Assembly: GCF_017052465.1 (NCBI RefSeq)
Contig: NZ_JAFHKT010000138.1
Location: forward strand, 30,447 to 94,446
From: Arthrobacter pascens
Lineage (GTDB): Bacteria > Actinomycetota > Actinomycetes > Actinomycetales > Micrococcaceae
Direction: 5' to 3'
DNA: 64,000 nucleotides
Shown: positions 51,205 through 58,558 of the stretch, piece after piece
Layout of the letters: each line of letters starts with the position of its first letter
How positions within the stretch are numbered: the first letter of the stretch is position 1
The notes under the pieces: generated by a model
Database searches by the model: none
The model's input: only the letters and a program-made list of their open reading frames with translations
What the model was told of the DNA's origin: nothing
Program-made: the position numbers and the translations under genes

Positions 51205-52019
51205 TTTGAAGCCTCCATGTGGTGGTCCTGGGTAGCGGCGTCGGGGCGCAGTACTGGGGCCTTTGACATTGCCAGAATGGCCAGTGCGCCCCGGTCTGTT
51301 CCGTCGTTTCTGATCAGGCGGTTCACGTCGGTGTCTACGAAATTCTCGACCAGCACCGGCCGCCACATCGGCGGCGGCATGAAGCACGTCTGCATCAGCG
51401 CGCCAGCCACTATCCCGGCGCTGAGGCCTGCGGTGCGGTAAGTCCGGTTGCCTTGGATAAAGCTGGTCCGTGCAAATGCCCCCGTGATGAAGATGAGCGC
51501 GCGGTCCGGCCCCGTAAGATCCGGTGATCCTGGTATGGCTTGGGACAGTTCGACCGTCTGTTCATCGCTCCACATGGATTCGAAGATTAGCCGCGGCGCG
51601 CCCGGAACCTGTTTCCACAGCTTTCCAGCCGCGACGACCAGCACATCGACGGCGAAGAGTGCCGGCACCACGTAGGGAACCGTCCAGCACGGGGCCAGCA
51701 CCCGCTCGAGTTCAGGTGCTACGGCGCGAAGGTCCGTGATGTTGTTGGACCGCTGACGCTCCATTTCCTTGGCGCCTTCCATCGCCGTGTTGAAGTAGAA
51801 GTCTTTGACCGTCTTCACGGCCGCCTCCGGAAGCAGTCGTGTTGCCCCGGCTGGTGTCAGGCCGGAATTCACATGGTAGAGCTCGGATATGCTCCCCGCC
51901 GTGTCTCCCAGCCGGCTGGTGGCTCGCTTCACGGGACTGGGGTCGAGTTCGGTCACTCCGAGGGGAGGTACAAGGGTCTGCTCCAGCATCCTGCGGAGCT
52001 CATCATCACTGGTGGTCAT
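51201..52019 (-). CDS. Second, divergent SagB/nitroreductase-like protein
   Basis: 272 residues from ATG 52019 (AAGGA, 7-8 nt spacing), stop overlapping sagB. It shows the core of the nitroreductase fold in reduced form: YVVPALFAVDVLVVAAGKLWKQVP, LTGPDRALIFITGAFARTSFIQGNRTYRTAGLSAGIVAGALMQTCFM; the last part parallels the YRxxxLxAGHxxQNL segment of SagB. The usual FMN-binding RxSxRxF region is not present at the N-terminus, so it may be a catalytically inactive partner of the adjacent SagB or a separate oxidase. Assignment rests on motif resemblance only. Confidence 0.6.
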   Translation of the reverse strand: MTTSDDELRRMLEQTLVPPLGVTELDPSPVKRATSRLGDTAGSISELYHVNSGLTPAGATRLLPEAAVKTVKDFYFNTAMEGAKEMERQRSNNITDLRAVAPELERVLAPCWTVPYVVPALFAVDVLVVAAGKLWKQVPGAPRLIFESMWSDEQTVELSQAIPGSPDLTGPDRALIFITGAFARTSFIQGNRTYRTAGLSAGIVAGALMQTCFMPPPMWRPVLVENFVDTDVNRLIRNDGTDRGALAILAMSKAPVLRPDAATQDHHMEASK

Positions 52020-52041
52020 TTCTGTTTCCTTCGGGAGGTAC

Positions 52042-52968
52042 TTAGATGAAAGGGTGCCGCAGGTGTGGCTTGTTCTGGATGCAGGCCGGGCATCGGGGCA
52101 TTTGCAGCAGCTGTTCCCGAATGATTTCCAATCGTTCGAGATCGATCCGCAGGAAGGACCCTTCAAGAAAGCTGCCCCGCCCGGAGGCATGCTGGACGAT
52201 GGACGCCGTGGCGTAGCTGGCGGCCAGGTCGGCCGCGAACACCGGGAGTGCCGTGAGCATCGGAGCGCCTTGCAGTCCGCTCTTGTAGTAGAGGTAGTCC
52301 AGCCTGAGGGATCGGGCTGATTCGTCCATCGTGTCGTAGTCGTGGAAGCATCCGGTGTAGCCAGGCCTGAAGAGAGGACCCACGATAATCTCGGCACCGT
52401 CGGCATAGACGGCGTGCCAGGGACGGTCGGTCACCAGGGCCGCTTCGTTGGCATCGAAAAAGAGCGACATATTGGGCGTATCGGATGCCACGATGGTCAG
52501 GTCGGCGTCCTCGAATGCCTCAGCCGAAACGTCTGCGGTCACTGCGGCTGTAAGGCCGATGTCTGCAAGCTGGTCCCGGAGGCGGGATGCGATCTTCCCC
52601 TTGCCAACGAGGTTTATGGATTTGGTGAGCAGATCCCCGACATTCTCGACGTTCATTCCCACTGTCAGGAATGAGTAGACGGCGTCCTGTTCTGAGACGA
52701 CGACCTTCTGTTCGATGAGTGAGCGGGTCATTTCCTGCAGGGCCTCCGGGTCGGCGGCCATGGACCCATGGGCCTCCGCGATCGTGGACGGAAGCGTGAA
52801 TGCCTGCACCAGGTCCCCGAGTATTGCGCGGCGGGCATCGTCCTTGAGCCGACGCGAAGTCTTGGACCTGCTTCCGAACTTGATGACGATCTCATCGTCG
52901 GAACTCCTGATGACCTGCAGGGAAGGATTGACGACGTAGGAAGACTCTTCGGGCGTGGTGATGGTCAT
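52042..52968 (-). CDS. TOMM cyclodehydratase partner (SagC/E1-like C protein)
   Basis: 308 residues from ATG 52968 (AAGGAG). N-terminal leader-binding winged-helix part (VNPSLQVIRSSDDEIVIKFGSRSKTSRRLKDDARRAILGDLVQAFTLPSTIAEA), then an E1-like Rossmann region (VGDLLTKSINLVGKGKIASRLRDQLADIGL ... FEDADLTIVASDTPNMSLF) and YADGAEIIVGPLFRPGYTGCFHDYD. The C-terminus MPRCPACIQNKPHLRHPF has the CxxC of the family. It binds the precursor leader and presents it to the YcaO enzyme. Located two genes after the YcaO gene in the operon. Confidence 0.88.
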   Translation of the reverse strand: MTITTPEESSYVVNPSLQVIRSSDDEIVIKFGSRSKTSRRLKDDARRAILGDLVQAFTLPSTIAEAHGSMAADPEALQEMTRSLIEQKVVVSEQDAVYSFLTVGMNVENVGDLLTKSINLVGKGKIASRLRDQLADIGLTAAVTADVSAEAFEDADLTIVASDTPNMSLFFDANEAALVTDRPWHAVYADGAEIIVGPLFRPGYTGCFHDYDTMDESARSLRLDYLYYKSGLQGAPMLTALPVFAADLAASYATASIVQHASGRGSFLEGSFLRIDLERLEIIREQLLQMPRCPACIQNKPHLRHPFI

Positions 52969-53002
52969 GATTCTCCTTGGCGGAATAGTGGGAATGGTGG
53001 AA

Positions 53003-53419
53003 CTACCAGCGGGAGTGCCGGAAGTCGCCGCGGGCCACCGCGACGACGGTGCACACGATGATGAAGAGGCTGGTTACTGTTGTGAGGCTGTTCCATAGCA
53101 TCAGCTGGCCGGAGGCCAGCCCGCCAACAGCGACGATCAGGGACAGGCAGCTGTAGGCCATCGACGAGACGGCCCCGGTCCACTTGCGCATCAGCAGCCA
53201 GACGAATGACGAGGCAACCCAGCACCCGGCGACGATGTGGGCGCCGAGCTGGATTTCGGGCAGGCCAGCCCATCCCCCGGTCAGGCCGGCTATCAGCAGG
53301 ACCAGCCATTGGACAAGTTTTAGGCCAAGGAACCCGAGGGCTGTCTTCCAAGCCCAGGATGCGACCAGGACGCCGGCTGCCCGGTTCGCCTTCCTGTCGA
53401 TTGCTTTGTGGACGGTCAC
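53003..53419 (-). CDS. Small membrane protein of the LAP operon (SagF position)
   Basis: 138 residues from GTG 53419 (AGGAGGG, 8 nt spacing); a longer in-frame start at 53539 would overlap the YcaO gene. Four membrane segments (LGLKLVQWLVLLIAGL, LGAHIVAGCWVASSFVWLL, SLIVAVGGLASGQLML, TSLFIIVCTVVAVA). In the streptolysin S operon the corresponding extra membrane protein is SagF of unknown role; similarity is only in position and topology. May take part in export or immunity. Confidence 0.68.
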   Translation of the reverse strand: MTVHKAIDRKANRAAGVLVASWAWKTALGFLGLKLVQWLVLLIAGLTGGWAGLPEIQLGAHIVAGCWVASSFVWLLMRKWTGAVSSMAYSCLSLIVAVGGLASGQLMLWNSLTTVTSLFIIVCTVVAVARGDFRHSRW

Positions 53420-53444
53420 GTCGCGTCCCTCCTCATGCGCCCGG

Positions 53445-54905
53445 TCAGGGGAAGGGAAGGGGGTCGGTGGTGAGGTCTGCGAATCCAAGCGGATCGTCGG
53501 ACACACCAAGGATCCGGCGGATGTCCTTGTAGCGATCATGGCCCAGCATCGGCATGTTGGGCGGGAAGGCGGGAACCAGCTCGGGAATGATCACTTTCCG
53601 AAGCCGCACTTTGCTGAAGGTGGAGGGCGTGAAATCGAACGCCACCGGGTTGAGCCCGTATTTCCGGCACAGCGCCAAGGCCTGCTGCAGGGAGGCCTCG
53701 TCGTCGTCACTCTCCCAGGCGGGCAGCGAAGACAGCTTAACCACCCTCTGGTCTGCGGGCCTAAAGTACCAATCCAGCTTCGCTTGATTGGCAGCGAAGC
53801 CGTAGTAAGGAACAACCTGGATGAAATTGTCGAAGTCCTTTGGCTCGGCATTTTCGCTGATGCCGAACATTCTCTGGTACCCGCCGGTCAGCTCCCACGA
53901 CGGGGCCAAGGCCGGGATCCGTACCATTCGCTCCGCCTGGACAAGTTCGGACACCGCGCTGCGCATGGCTTCTTCAATATCCATCCCCACGCCGCCGCCA
54001 GCCAGATAGCCGTTTTCGGGGACGGTTTCATCCACGGCAATCACGGTGACGACAGCGACGTCGGAGATGTCCAGGATGTGGCTGAAAAACACCAGCTTGA
54101 CCCCAGAGCGGGATGCGGAATCAATCCATTCCTTCAGTTTGGGATTGCGGAAGTCGCGGTCCAGTTCAATTCGCGCCGGTGGTATGCGGGCGTACCAGCT
54201 GAGGTTGATGGCGTCGCGTTCAATCAGTTCGAGAATTCCGTGGTGGAGGGCCTGGGCGTCCGTGACATGAGTAGCAAGGCCCCCCGATGTGGAGAACCCG
54301 ATTCTCGTTTCCTCGAACTGCATGACGTAGAAGAGATGCACGAGCTGTTCCGGAACCCAGGTCGTCCCGCCATCGTGCAGTCCCTCACCAGCCACCCACG
54401 CCAGTTCCGTGTCCGGCTCCCAAGGGTCGCAAAGGAAACCCGGTTCAGAAAGCTGTTCGTCAGCACAAAGCCGCAGGCTTTCCGGGCCGATGGCGCGCAA
54501 ACCCAACGCCTGCATCTGCCGGTATGACGCCCGCCGTTGCCGATCGGGCGGAGTGATCTGGAGGGAACTCAGGCTCCCAAGCATGCGTTCGACGCCCTCC
54601 CCCAGGGTCGATGCAACTGTGTCGAAGAGGGTCAGACCCTTACCGCCGCCGTAGATCTCCCTATCGAGACCGGCGGACGCCCCGCTGAGCCCCAGCATCC
54701 TGGACAGCGTGTGGTCCAGGGACATGGGCGTTGCTGACCCTTGGTAGCCGCCGATTCCAATCCCGGGCCTGAGAACCATGAGCAGATTCCGGATTTGCCC
54801 GAAAGGGGAATATACGGCGGTGAGATCACGCAGCGCGTCTGCGTCGTGACCCGCCATCCGCGGCGGTATCCACGGAACTCTAGAGTTGTATTCGTCGACG
54901 CGCAT
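53445..54905 (-). CDS. YcaO-domain cyclodehydratase of a LAP cluster (SagD-like)
   Basis: 486 residues from ATG 54905 (GGGGGA). YcaO features: SAGLDREIYGGGKGLTLFDTVASTLGEGVERM (ATP/Mg site with Glu of GEGVER), ALHHGILELIERDAINLSWYARIPP (second ExxxR, near 255), AVDETVPENGYLAGGGVGMDIEEAMRSAVSELVQA, and a C-terminus PLPFP that fits the PxPxP end required for catalysis in azoline-forming YcaO proteins. It uses ATP to cyclise Cys and Ser/Thr residues of the precursor core to azolines, together with the SagC-like protein. Directly downstream of the exporter genes. Confidence 0.95.
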   Translation of the reverse strand: MRVDEYNSRVPWIPPRMAGHDADALRDLTAVYSPFGQIRNLLMVLRPGIGIGGYQGSATPMSLDHTLSRMLGLSGASAGLDREIYGGGKGLTLFDTVASTLGEGVERMLGSLSSLQITPPDRQRRASYRQMQALGLRAIGPESLRLCADEQLSEPGFLCDPWEPDTELAWVAGEGLHDGGTTWVPEQLVHLFYVMQFEETRIGFSTSGGLATHVTDAQALHHGILELIERDAINLSWYARIPPARIELDRDFRNPKLKEWIDSASRSGVKLVFFSHILDISDVAVVTVIAVDETVPENGYLAGGGVGMDIEEAMRSAVSELVQAERMVRIPALAPSWELTGGYQRMFGISENAEPKDFDNFIQVVPYYGFAANQAKLDWYFRPADQRVVKLSSLPAWESDDDEASLQQALALCRKYGLNPVAFDFTPSTFSKVRLRKVIIPELVPAFPPNMPMLGHDRYKDIRRILGVSDDPLGFADLTTDPLPFP

Positions 54906-54926
54906 TTGTCCCCCTGGATAAATTGT

Positions 54927-55736
54927 TTAGTTGCTGGAGCGTTTGGTGAGATAGAGGCCGAGGAACCCGATGGCTGCTGCTACGGGTATTACGAGGAGCG
55001 CCTTCACAACGGTCCCCTCGGGTATCTCGGCGGAAGTGTAGACACCGGTCAGCAAGTCAAACCAGTGACGCAGCGGATTGAATTCGGTGATGGTCTGCAG
55101 CCACGCCGGCAGCCCTTCCAGCGGTGCCGCGGCTCCGGATCCGAAGAACATGATGAAGAAGAGTGCGGCGCTAATGGCCTGGGTGGTCCTGGATCCCACG
55201 TTGAGACTGCCCAGAAAGTAGCCCACCGCGCACAGCCACGCCAGCAGCATAAGGTTGAGGGCGATGAATTGCGGGGAAATTATCTCTATTCGAAGGCCGT
55301 GGGCGAATCCGACTACAGCAATTATCAAAGCTGATGCGGAGGCAACAAGGAGCAGCATTGCACCGATAATTGCCAAGGCGAAAACAACACCAGGGAGGGG
55401 AAGTGCACGGTATCTTCGGTCAACGCCGCGTGCCCGCAGCTCGGCAAAGTAGACCGGCATTCCCATGAGCAGCAAATTGGCTCCAACCGTCCCTATGAGA
55501 GTCGGAAACATGACATCAATAAACTTGACGCCGGGCTCAATTTGCTCATTTGCATATGGCGCGCCGATGAAGAAGTAGATCACCATGGGGAAAGCCAGGC
55601 TAAAGAAAATTGCGACCGGCTCCCGGAGAAGCAGCAATGTTTCCTGTCGAAACCAGGTGAACACCATTCTCAGTGCTGATCCGGCCTTTGGCAGAGAAAT
55701 TACTCCCGCACCGTCGGAGGTTTTCGCCTGGCTCAT
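54927..55736 (-). CDS. ABC-2 type permease of the LAP exporter
   Basis: 269 residues, six membrane segments, with FSLAFPMVIYFFIGAPYANEQIEPGVKFIDVMFPTLIGTVGANLLLMGMPVYFAELRARGVDRRYRALPLPGVVFALA, the typical ABC-2 membrane pattern for drug or peptide exporters. Start codon overlaps the ATPase stop by one base (TAATG). With the ATPase it should export the mature peptide, as SagGHI do for streptolysin S. YcaO gene follows after 21 nt. Confidence 0.92.
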   Translation of the reverse strand: MSQAKTSDGAGVISLPKAGSALRMVFTWFRQETLLLLREPVAIFFSLAFPMVIYFFIGAPYANEQIEPGVKFIDVMFPTLIGTVGANLLLMGMPVYFAELRARGVDRRYRALPLPGVVFALAIIGAMLLLVASASALIIAVVGFAHGLRIEIISPQFIALNLMLLAWLCAVGYFLGSLNVGSRTTQAISAALFFIMFFGSGAAAPLEGLPAWLQTITEFNPLRHWFDLLTGVYTSAEIPEGTVVKALLVIPVAAAIGFLGLYLTKRSSN

Positions 55737-56641
55737 TACACGGCCTCTTTCTTCGAAAAGAGGAAAAGGTCCTCCAGCCGGACGGGACCACTCAGGATGT
55801 CCATCGCGCCGTATGCGTCCCCCAGACTGTCCCGGAGCACGTCGATCCTCTCGCGGGCGCCGATGACTACCGTTTGGGCACCCGCGTTCACTGCAGGCAG
55901 CCGGGCTTCTCTGATCAGGGCCAGTGCCCCCTGCGGAGGATCGGAGATCCTCAGCCTCCAGTCACCGCCGGCGGCGTCAAGGATGTTGGCTACCCGCCCG
56001 GAAAGGACTACCTCACCTTCTCGAAGGACGATGACGCGGTCGGCAAAGGCTTCGGCCTCCGCTAAGTCGTGCGTGCTGGCCAAGATCCCATGGCCTGCCC
56101 TGGCTAGGGACTTCAGAAGAGTCCACAGTTCGGATCTGCCTTCTGGGTCGAGGCCGCTGGTGGGCTCATCCAACACCAGCAGCGGAGACCGGCCGATGCA
56201 GGCAAGGGCGACATCCAGGCGTCTCTGCTGGCCTCCGGAAAGCCTGTCAACGAAGGCGGATCTCTTGTTCGTGAGACCTACGGCTTCAAGGAGCTCAGAT
56301 TGGTCTCGCGGCGAGGAATAGAGCGAACCGGCAGCGCGCAGGGCTTCATGGACCTTGAGCCTGTTGGGGAGCCCGGACTGCTGCAACTGCACCCCCACGG
56401 CAAAACGGTGCGGGCCTCCCGGGCGGACATCAAGGCCGTTGATCACGGCCGAGCCCGCTGTGGGCTTCCGTAGGCCGATCAGCATTTCCATTGTCGTCGT
56501 TTTGCCAGACCCATTCGGGCCCACCAGGATCACAATTTCGCCGGCATGAACCCGAAATGAAACATCTCTGACGGCTTTATGGCCCCGATATGACTTGGCC
56601 AGGTTCCTGCATTCACCTATGACCTTCAATTGCTCCCCCAT
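55736..56641 (-). CDS. ABC transporter ATPase of the LAP exporter
   Basis: 301 residues. Walker A GPNGSGKTTT, signature LSGGQQRRLDVALA, Walker B LLVLDEPTSGLDPEGRSELW, H-loop ASTHDLAEAEAFADRVIVL. DrrA/CcmA-like exporter ATPase. Start ATG 56641 (a TTG at 56626 with GGGGGAG upstream could also be used). Lies 77 nt after the precursor gene, with a strong hairpin in between. Confidence 0.94.
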   Translation of the reverse strand: MGEQLKVIGECRNLAKSYRGHKAVRDVSFRVHAGEIVILVGPNGSGKTTTMEMLIGLRKPTAGSAVINGLDVRPGGPHRFAVGVQLQQSGLPNRLKVHEALRAAGSLYSSPRDQSELLEAVGLTNKRSAFVDRLSGGQQRRLDVALACIGRSPLLVLDEPTSGLDPEGRSELWTLLKSLARAGHGILASTHDLAEAEAFADRVIVLREGEVVLSGRVANILDAAGGDWRLRISDPPQGALALIREARLPAVNAGAQTVVIGARERIDVLRDSLGDAYGAMDILSGPVRLEDLFLFSKKEAV

Positions 56642-56661
56642 GCTGCGCGGTCCGGACTAGA

Positions 56662-56707
56662 CGGGAGTGCGCACCAAGACCCCGGATATTCCGCGTGCGC
56701 ACTCCCG
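56662..56707 (-). terminator. Attenuator hairpin between the precursor gene and the biosynthetic operon
   Basis: CGGGAGTGCGCAC and GTGCGCACTCCCG form a perfect 13-bp stem with a 20-base loop. It begins 12 nt after the precursor stop and ends 21 nt before the ATPase start. No U-tract follows, so partial read-through is likely. In the sag operon a terminator in the same place makes precursor mRNA outnumber the rest; the layout here is the same. Confidence 0.82.
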
Positions 56708-56718
56708 CCGACAAAGGA

Positions 56719-56847
56719 TTAGAAAACGCTCCAGCTGAATATGTTGAACCAGCACCAGCAGCAGCATGAACAACACCAGCCGCCAGGTGCTACGACCCCT
56801 TCAGCAGCAAAATGTTTTTCTTCGACCCGATCGATAGTAGTCAGCAC
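56719..56847 (-). CDS. LAP (streptolysin S-like) precursor peptide
   Basis: 42 residues from GTG 56847, with AAGGGGGG 8 nt upstream; no other start is present before the upstream stop. Leader of 23 residues begins MLTTIDRVEEKHF and ends EGVVAPGG; the VAPGG end is identical to that of SagA. The core, WCCSCCCWCWFNIFSWSVF, has 6 Cys, 3 Ser and 4 Trp in 19 residues. Cys and Ser are the residues cyclised by YcaO enzymes, so up to nine azol(in)e rings are possible. It stands first in the operon before exporter, YcaO, SagC- and SagB-like genes. It was too short for ordinary gene callers and was found by translating the DNA by hand. The high Trp content is unlike known SagA-type cores. Confidence 0.9.
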   Translation of the reverse strand: MLTTIDRVEEKHFAAEGVVAPGGWCCSCCCWCWFNIFSWSVF

Positions 56848-57120
56848 AACGGTTTCCCCCCTTCCCCGCGTCCTGTGTGATTAACACACATGCTGAAGAT
56901 AGCAAGAGGCGATTGATTTGGGAATAAAAACGATGGATAAAATATTGCGAGTTTTTTTCTACACCGTGACCGAAAGGCGGACGGACGATTGACGCCGGTT
57001 GACCGTCAGTTGGACGCAGCGACGCTTGTCGAGTCGCCGCCTGGTCGCTGGCCCCTCCCGCCGCCGCGAGCAGACCGGCAGAGCCCAATGCCGCAGCTGC
57101 CGTTACCAAAATGTGACTTT
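56848..57120. other. Upstream region of the LAP operon, AT-rich core
   Basis: The part 56885-56965 is strikingly AT-rich (GTGTAGAAAAAAACTC, AATATTTTATCC, TTTTTATTCCC on the minus strand) in a GC-rich genome and includes TATCTT (about 56901-56896), a possible -10. The 5' untranslated region of the precursor therefore seems short. An open frame covering 56801-57271 on the minus strand overlaps the precursor in another frame and is rejected. No other feature is seen up to 57120. Confidence 0.5.
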
Positions 57121-57134
57121 GGTGGGTGGGTGGG
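57121..57134 (+). promoter_or_regulatory. G-tract GGTGGGTGGGTGGG in the promoter of the riboswitch gene
   Basis: Four closely spaced G runs separated by single T residues, able to form a two-layer G-quadruplex. It fills the spacer between TGTGAC (57112-57117) and TAGCCT (57136-57141), a plausible -35/-10 pair with 18-bp spacing for the c-di-AMP riboswitch transcript. Confidence 0.45.
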
Positions 57135-57149
57135 TTAGCCTTTAGCCGT

Positions 57150-57362
57150 GCCCCGGTTCCATGCGGGGCATTCCCGGGCAGAATGCCGAGCCCTGCCGCT
57201 GACCGGGATCCGTTCGCAATTACATCTGGCAGGGACGGGGGAACCACCTCTTTACCGGCCTTGGTATCCAAGGCCTTGGGGTTAAGTCCAGGCGCTCCGT
57301 CTCACGGAGGCAGGACCGGGTGACCTCCCATCCGAACCCGACAGCTCACCCCGCAGGCATGG
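57150..57362 (+). ncRNA. c-di-AMP riboswitch (ydaO-yuaA type)
   Basis: The leader of the LysM/NlpC-P60 gene contains the conserved ydaO segments in order: GGGGGAACC (about 57237-57245), TTGGGGTTAAGT (about 57275-57287) and near the 3' end CCGAACCCGACAGCTCACCC followed by CGCAGGC (57332-57358), very close to the consensus CCGAAxCCGxCAGCTAACCTCGTAGGC. It ends 16-20 nt before the start codon. In actinobacteria this riboswitch turns off cell-wall hydrolase and rpf genes when c-di-AMP is high. Exact 5' limit is approximate. Confidence 0.88.
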
Positions 57363-57377
57363 GAGAGGCAATCCACC

Positions 57378-58268
57378 ATGTCACGTAAGTCCATGTCCGC
57401 GCGCCACCGCGCCACCCCCACGACGTCCATCGCCCTGCAGGGCCTGTCGTATTCCCTCAAGTCCAACGCTGCGTCCATAGCCAAGCCGGCAGCAGCAGCC
57501 GCCGCCGCGTCCGGGCTGCTCTTCGGTGTTGGGGCCCCTGCACACGCCGGCGCCTACGCCCCCGAGGCGCCTGGCACCACCAGCGCCCAAGTACAGGCCG
57601 CACCGCAGGTCCCGGCCGCACCCAGCCCGGCACCCGCCGCAGGGTCTGGCGTGGCAGGCGCATCACACACCGTTACACCCGGCGACACGCTGGGGGCGAT
57701 CGCGGCACGCCACGGCGTTGCCCTCGATGCGGTGCTCGCAGAGAACGGCCTCTCGCTGGCTTCGGTAATTTACCCCGGCGACCAGATCCTGATCCCCGGA
57801 CCCGGGCAGCCTGCAGCTGCACCGCAGGCACCCGCCGTCCCGGCAGCCCCGCAGGCTGCCCCTCCGGCCGTGCCGGCAGCACCCGCGCCGTCCGGCATGG
57901 GAATCTACACGGCTTCCTCGTCGGTCACGCCCGCACCGGCCGCAGCTCCCGCCAGCGGCGTCGGCGCCGCCCTGGTGGCTTCGGCCCGGGCGCAACTGGG
58001 TGCCACGCAGGACTGCACCATCCTGGCGGAGCAGGCGCTGCGCTCCGTCGGCAAGTCGGTGGGAGACCTTGCTCCCCTGCAGTTCCACCAGTACGGCACG
58101 CCGGTGTCCACCCCGCAGCCCGGCGACCTGATGATCCGCGCCGGACACGTCGGGATCTACATCGGCGGCGGCCAGGCCATCAGCAGCGGCATGAACGGCG
58201 TCAACGAAACCATCGTCCACCCGGCCTCCTGGCTCGGCGGCTCCACGTTCGTGCGGGTCAACGCCTAA
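57378..58268 (+). CDS. Secreted LysM and NlpC/P60-type cell wall hydrolase
   Basis: 296 residues. A long signal region with a hydrophobic stretch AAAAAAASGLLFGVGAPAHAGA (near 40-60). LysM domain at about 95-142 (HTVTPGDTLGAIAARHGVALDAVLAENGL...IYPGDQILIPG), Ala/Pro-rich linker, and a C-terminal NlpC/P60-like domain with Cys213 (ATQDCTILAEQALRS) and His257 (RAGHVGIYIGGGQAI). Cleaves peptidoglycan stems during growth or resuscitation. Regulated by the c-di-AMP riboswitch upstream and followed by a hairpin terminator. Confidence 0.9.
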   Translation: MSRKSMSARHRATPTTSIALQGLSYSLKSNAASIAKPAAAAAAASGLLFGVGAPAHAGAYAPEAPGTTSAQVQAAPQVPAAPSPAPAAGSGVAGASHTVTPGDTLGAIAARHGVALDAVLAENGLSLASVIYPGDQILIPGPGQPAAAPQAPAVPAAPQAAPPAVPAAPAPSGMGIYTASSSVTPAPAAAPASGVGAALVASARAQLGATQDCTILAEQALRSVGKSVGDLAPLQFHQYGTPVSTPQPGDLMIRAGHVGIYIGGGQAISSGMNGVNETIVHPASWLGGSTFVRVNA

Positions 58269-58290
58269 AGGCAGTTCCGAGCACGCATTC

Positions 58291-58324
58291 GACAGTGGCA
58301 GGTGCAGAGGCACCTGCCACTGTC
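58291..58324 (+). terminator. Hairpin after the LysM/NlpC-P60 gene
   Basis: GACAGTGGCAGGTGC and GCACCTGCCACTGTC form a perfect 15-bp stem with a 4-base loop, 22 nt after the stop codon. Confidence 0.85.
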
Positions 58325-58492
58325 GTGTTCCCGTGGCAGCCAACTGATCCACAGCGAGCCCTTTCCGCCCATTGATGCGATGACCCGCCTTCATCCAACC
58401 CAACTCCGTGCGTCAACATTCGTTGACGCACTTTTCGTTTAACCCCCTCTCCTGTCCCGTTTGCGACTCGGCCCTTCCGCCATAATTGCTAG

Positions 58493-58507
58493 TGAGAATC
58501 ATTTGCA
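58493..58507. promoter_or_regulatory. Zur/Fur-like box TGAGAATCATTTGCA
   Basis: Matches the TGAxAATxATTxTCA form of zinc- or iron-responsive Fur-family boxes at 13 of 15 positions (arms TG..AAT/ATT..CA). It lies 52 bp before the start of the ABC importer operon. Suggests repression of the importer under metal excess. Confidence 0.6.
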
Positions 58508-58558
58508 TCTATGCTGTCGGGCGAGACACGCACATTAACGACGGAGAAGGAACCCCAC

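Noticed and set aside
56801..57271. 156-residue minus-strand frame overlapping the LAP precursor
   Set aside because: It uses a different frame from the VAPGG precursor, has no domain features, and runs into the AT-rich promoter and the riboswitch region of the opposite strand.
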